A stretch of 19,006 nucleotides of DNA, from contig DIHJ01000040.1 in assembly GCA_002420105.1 (NCBI GenBank), forward strand, positions 11,742 to 30,747, given 5' to 3'. Position numbers and translations under genes: made by a program. Below the pieces are notes generated by a model that made no database searches, was not told where the DNA came from, and was given only the letters and a program-made list of their open reading frames with translations. Below are positions 15,829 to 19,006 of the stretch, piece after piece. Every line of letters begins with the position of its first letter. The first letter of the stretch is position 1. The DNA is from Nitrospira sp. UBA5699. GTDB taxonomy: Bacteria > Nitrospirota > Nitrospiria > Nitrospirales > Nitrospiraceae.

Positions 15829-16485
15829 ATGAAGTTCCATACGAAGGGCTGGGCCGTCGTGGCCGCTGTAGCGCTGGTGGTCTCCGTGGCCTCCACCGCC
15901 AAGGCCATCGAATCATTCCAGGAGCGTTTCGAGTGGGGGGACATGAGCAAGCCGACCACCCTGCAGGGCCGGGTGATCGTGCTCGACCACTATGACGAAG
16001 CGGTGTGGATCAACATCGCCGTGTTCGGCGGCAATGCCGAAAGCGGCTTGTTCTGGCAGAAGATTCACCCGGGCAAGACCCTGAAATTTTACGCGGACAA
16101 GGCGGCGTGGGAAGAGCTCAAGAAGATGGGCCGTCCCCATGCGGGACCGGCTGCCGCGAAGGAAGTGCCTCCCGGCAGCACGACGGACTTGATCGAATTT
16201 ACCGCGACGGAAACCGAGCAAAACCATCGCGTGATTTCTTCGGTCAAGAAGCTTCCGGAAATCGCCGGAGCGCCTGGCAAACCCAGGAGCATTTCCGCGC
16301 TCCGTCTGAAGGAGTGCGCGGGCAAGGACGAAACGGAAGCTTCCTGCTACGCGGCGAAGCAACAGCTTAATACTTCACCGAAGATGCCGACCGGAATGCC
16401 GATGCAGTATGACGTATTGCAGCCCGGTGGCAAGCCGCTCGCCGGTTTGATTCCCTGGACGGCGCAGTACAATACCGGCCACTGA
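15829..16485 (+). CDS. Secreted protein of unknown function (second of a tandem pair)
   Basis: 218 residues from the ATG at 15829, with AAGGAGG 8 bases upstream (an ATG at 15805 lies before that site). The signal peptide is about 1-26 (KGWAVVAAVALVVSVASTAKA). The mature part starts IESFQERFEWGDMSKPTTLQGRVIVLDHYDEAVWINIAVFGG, comparable to the TLKGRVWSQWADNPDGELLFGIQYWN region of its neighbour. A Lys/Trp-rich helix and a strand (TDLIEFTATETEQ) follow. The C-terminal third has two cysteines (163 and 173) that could form a disulfide, and ends in a Pro/Gly-rich tail (PTGMPMQYDVLQPGGKPLAGLIPWTAQYNTGH). I recognise no family. A clear terminator follows 21 bases after the stop. With its neighbour it forms a two-gene secreted module. 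Confidence 0.85.
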   Translation: MKFHTKGWAVVAAVALVVSVASTAKAIESFQERFEWGDMSKPTTLQGRVIVLDHYDEAVWINIAVFGGNAESGLFWQKIHPGKTLKFYADKAAWEELKKMGRPHAGPAAAKEVPPGSTTDLIEFTATETEQNHRVISSVKKLPEIAGAPGKPRSISALRLKECAGKDETEASCYAAKQQLNTSPKMPTGMPMQYDVLQPGGKPLAGLIPWTAQYNTGH

Positions 16486-16506
16486 TCGTCTGCAGGCTTA
16501 GACCTG

Positions 16507-16547
16507 AAAAAGCGGCAGCTCCTGTACGGGGCTGCCGCTTTTTTTGC
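16507..16547. terminator. Bidirectional intrinsic terminator
   Basis: A perfect 13-bp stem (16507-16519 with 16531-16543, AAAAAGCGGCAGC and its complement) with an 11-nt loop. On the plus strand it ends in a run of seven or more T; on the minus strand it ends in TTTTT. It serves both the secreted pair and mutS, whose stop is at 16557. Confidence 0.9.
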
Positions 16548-16556
16548 GGATAGACG

Positions 16557-19006
16557 CTAGGCGGTTTCGCCTGCTTTTTTCTGCAACTCCGCCAGGCGGT
16601 TCAGGGCGTCGAGGGGGGTCATGGAAAACAGGTCGATTTGCCTGACTTCATCGATCAGCGGGTGTGGCTGGGGAAGGGCTGTCCTAGTGTCCTTTTCGGG
16701 CGGGGGGAACGAAGTGACCGCCGTCGGTTCCGGTTGTTCAAGCTGTGCCAAGACTTCCTGAGCCCGCGCAACGACCGCCGATGGCAGCCCCGCCAGCTTT
16801 GCCACATGAATGCCGTAGCTCCGGTCCGCTCCTCCCGGAACGATCTTTCGGAGGAAGACGACGTCGCCGTCCCGTTCTTGTACTGCGACCCGGTAATTCC
16901 TGATCCCCTCCCGCAACGACTCCAGCTGGGTCATTTCGTGATAATGGGTGGCAAAGAGCGTTCTGGCTCCCAGATGGCGGCGGTCATGGATGTATTCCGC
17001 GATGGCCCAGGCGATGCTCAGGCCGTCGTAGGTGCTGGTGCCTCGGCCGATCTCATCTAGCAGAATCAGGCTTCTGGAACTCGCGCAATTCAGAATATGC
17101 GCGCTTTCGACCATTTCGACCATGAACGTGCTCTGCCCGGCGGCAAGATTGTCCGAGGCGCCTACGCGGGTGAAAATCCGGTCCACCAGTCCGATATGCG
17201 CCTCGGTTGCCGGCACAAAGCTGCCGATCTGCGCCAGCAGGGCGATGAGCGCAACCTGGCGCAAGTAGGTGCTCTTTCCCGCCATGTTGGGCCCCGTCAG
17301 GATCACCAGCCGGTTGCGTTCCCCGTCGAGGAACGTATCGTTGGGCACGAACGTCACGTCGCCGCCGAGTAGCTCGACGACCGGATGGCGGCCTTCCCGA
17401 ATCCGGAGCGTGGACGATTCATCGACGGTGGGTTGGACGTAGCGATTCAAAGCCGCGGTTTCGGCCAAACAAGCCAGCACGTCGAGGAGGGCAAGGGAGT
17501 CGGCCATGGCTTGCAGGCGGGGCACATCCGTTGCGATCCGTTCGCGCAACTGCCCGAAGAGTTCCTCTTCCAGCGCGAGCAGTCTGGCTTCCGCGCCCGT
17601 GACCCGCTCCTCCAGATCCTTCAGTTCTGGCGTCATGAACCGTTCGGCGTTCACCAATGTCTGCTTGCGGACATAATCGGAAGGAACCTTCGCGAGGTTC
17701 GCCTTGGTGATTTCAATGTAGTAGCCGAAGACCTGGTTATAACGGACTTTCAGCGAGTCGATACCGGTGCGCGCCCGTTCTGTGGCTTCGAGCGTCGCGA
17801 TCCAGCCTTTGCCCTCCGTACGGGCCTTCCGCAGCTCATCCACCCCCGGGTGAAAGCCTGCTCGAATCAGCCCTCCGTCCCGGAGGGACAGGGGCGCATC
17901 CGGATCGAGCGCCTGCTCGATCGCGTCGAAGAGATCGCGGCAGTCATCCCAGGAGTCCCGCCGTTCGGCCAGGAGCGCGGCATGGAAGGGCAAAAGATGA
18001 GCGCGCAGTTCGGGCAATGCGCCGAGGGATTGCTTCAGCGCCAACAACTCACGAGGGCCCGCGAGGCCGAGCGTCACGCGACTGCTGAGCCGAGCCATGT
18101 CCTGGACCGTTCGCAACGTCGTCCGCATCGCCACCCGTTGGGCGATCCGCTCCTTGAGTTCGGCGACGGCATCGAGCCTGGCTTGAATGGCGCCGCGATC
18201 GACCAGCGGCCGTACCAGCCAGTCGCGCAGGAGCCGGCTTCCCATCGCGGTGGTCGTGCGGTCCAGCACCGACAGCACGGTGGACTGTTGTCCTCTCACC
18301 CGGTCGTCGCCCGATCCGATGGATCGGACCAGCTCGAGGTTGCGGATCGTCGCGCTGTCGAGGTGCATCGCCTCGCTGTTCCAGCGCCGGTGCAGACGGC
18401 GAATATGGTCCAGGGCCGCGGTCGGCTGGGTCTCGCGGAAATAGCGCCAGACCGCTCCGGCGGCTCCGAGGCCGGCTGTCAGGCCCTGACAGCCGAATCC
18501 GTCGAGCGACTGGATGCCGAAGTGCAGCTGCAGGAGCTTGGCGGCGTCCTGGGGATCGAAGAGGGCCGGTGCCCGCTCGCACAGTCTGGGCCCCTGCAGG
18601 CGATCAAGATGCAGTCGGTCGGCGATCGGCTTGCCCGGATGGAGCAGCTCGCGCGGTTCGAACCGGGCCAATTCATCGAGCAGTTGCTGATCGGCGCCCG
18701 CTCCCTGAAACTCGGTCACCCAGAATTCACCCGTCGAAACGTCGAGCCCTGCCAGGCCGAAGACGAGCCGGTCCGTCGGGGCAGGCGTGCGTTCCGAAAG
18801 GCTGACGGCGGCGAGAAAATTCGATTCTCCGGGGGCGAGGAATTCCGTGTCCACCAGGGTCCCGGGAGTATAGAGCCGCACGACCTCGCGACGCACGAGG
18901 CCCTTCGCCAGTTTCGGGTCTTCCACCTGTTCGCACAGGGCGACCGTGCGACCGGCGTTCAGCAGTTTTGCAATGTAGCCTTGCGCGGCGTGATAGGGGA
19001 CGCCGC
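16557..19006 (-). CDS. mutS: DNA mismatch repair protein MutS (5' end missing)
   Basis: The frame is open to the right edge; 815 residues are visible, beginning GVPYHAAQGYIAKLLNAGRTVALCEQVEDPKLAKGLVRREVVR, which is the end of the mismatch-recognition domain I. About 40-60 N-terminal residues, including the Phe-x-Glu mismatch-binding motif, lie outside the window. The GTG at 18926 is therefore internal. Visible later parts: connector, lever and clamp domains, then the ATPase with Walker A GPNMAGKSTYLRQ (about 17270-17305), the Walker B/signature ILLDEIGRGTSTYDG (about 17020-17065) and ATHYHEMTQLE. The end has a helical tail with LNRLAELQKKAGETA, as in MutS dimerisation ends. Role: recognises mispairs and small loops, recruiting MutL. 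No MutL or MutH gene is in the window. Confidence 0.98.
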   Translation of the reverse strand, partial: GVPYHAAQGYIAKLLNAGRTVALCEQVEDPKLAKGLVRREVVRLYTPGTLVDTEFLAPGESNFLAAVSLSERTPAPTDRLVFGLAGLDVSTGEFWVTEFQGAGADQQLLDELARFEPRELLHPGKPIADRLHLDRLQGPRLCERAPALFDPQDAAKLLQLHFGIQSLDGFGCQGLTAGLGAAGAVWRYFRETQPTAALDHIRRLHRRWNSEAMHLDSATIRNLELVRSIGSGDDRVRGQQSTVLSVLDRTTTAMGSRLLRDWLVRPLVDRGAIQARLDAVAELKERIAQRVAMRTTLRTVQDMARLSSRVTLGLAGPRELLALKQSLGALPELRAHLLPFHAALLAERRDSWDDCRDLFDAIEQALDPDAPLSLRDGGLIRAGFHPGVDELRKARTEGKGWIATLEATERARTGIDSLKVRYNQVFGYYIEITKANLAKVPSDYVRKQTLVNAERFMTPELKDLEERVTGAEARLLALEEELFGQLRERIATDVPRLQAMADSLALLDVLACLAETAALNRYVQPTVDESSTLRIREGRHPVVELLGGDVTFVPNDTFLDGERNRLVILTGPNMAGKSTYLRQVALIALLAQIGSFVPATEAHIGLVDRIFTRVGASDNLAAGQSTFMVEMVESAHILNCASSRSLILLDEIGRGTSTYDGLSIAWAIAEYIHDRRHLGARTLFATHYHEMTQLESLREGIRNYRVAVQERDGDVVFLRKIVPGGADRSYGIHVAKLAGLPSAVVARAQEVLAQLEQPEPTAVTSFPPPEKDTRTALPQPHPLIDEVRQIDLFSMTPLDALNRLAELQKKAGETA

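Overview
The window is one continuous stretch of a high-GC bacterial chromosome. I infer a member of the Nitrospirota, most likely a Nitrospira-like nitrite oxidiser. The grounds are overall codon use, an Allochromatium-type 2[4Fe-4S] ferredoxin, a cluster of small secreted proteins beside a cupredoxin, and the gene order rimP-nusA-infB-ylxP-rbfA-truB-rpsO-pnp-M16 peptidase. This is inference from protein character and synteny; there is no rRNA gene here to confirm it. I saw no tRNA, rRNA, CRISPR, insertion sequence or phage gene.

Left part (1-2813): the 3' part of a spermidine synthase-like gene runs off the left edge. It is followed by a secreted cupredoxin (1130-1609) whose metal-site motif resembles nitrosocyanin more than plastocyanin. 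A shared hairpin separates this gene from a convergent small secreted protein of unknown function (1695-2027, minus), which has its own promoter. Next come a strong terminator and a minus-strand ferredoxin (2254-2601). Small periplasmic or redox proteins dominate this part.

Middle-left (2814-4911): a tight plus-strand operon encodes a membrane-anchored DUF192 protein, a small Rieske ferredoxin, a chagasin-like (I42) protein without a signal peptide, and a D-amino-acid aminotransferase of class IV. The last two are 2 bases apart.

Core (4920-14903): this is the conserved translation and RNA-metabolism locus. It begins with a promoter immediately followed by an intrinsic terminator-like hairpin, an attenuator architecture ahead of rimP. 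Then follow rimP, nusA, infB, the DUF503/YlxP gene, rbfA, truB, rpsO, pnp and an M16 zinc peptidase. The products mature the 30S subunit (RimP, RbfA), control transcription elongation (NusA), start translation (IF2), modify tRNA (TruB), build the 30S subunit (S15) and degrade RNA (PNPase). The 220-bp rpsO-pnp gap holds two inverted-repeat structures, a plausible place for mRNA processing and PNPase autoregulation.

Right part (14904-19006): a 364-bp AT-rich gap holds a 19-bp tandem repeat and a good sigma70-type promoter. It precedes two secreted proteins of unknown function (15268-16485) that share a short TL-x-GRV motif. A bidirectional terminator then separates them from mutS, which runs on the minus strand and is cut by the right edge.

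The most promising items for something new are the nitrosocyanin-like cupredoxin, the tandem secreted pair with its own regulatory region, and the rimP promoter-attenuator.
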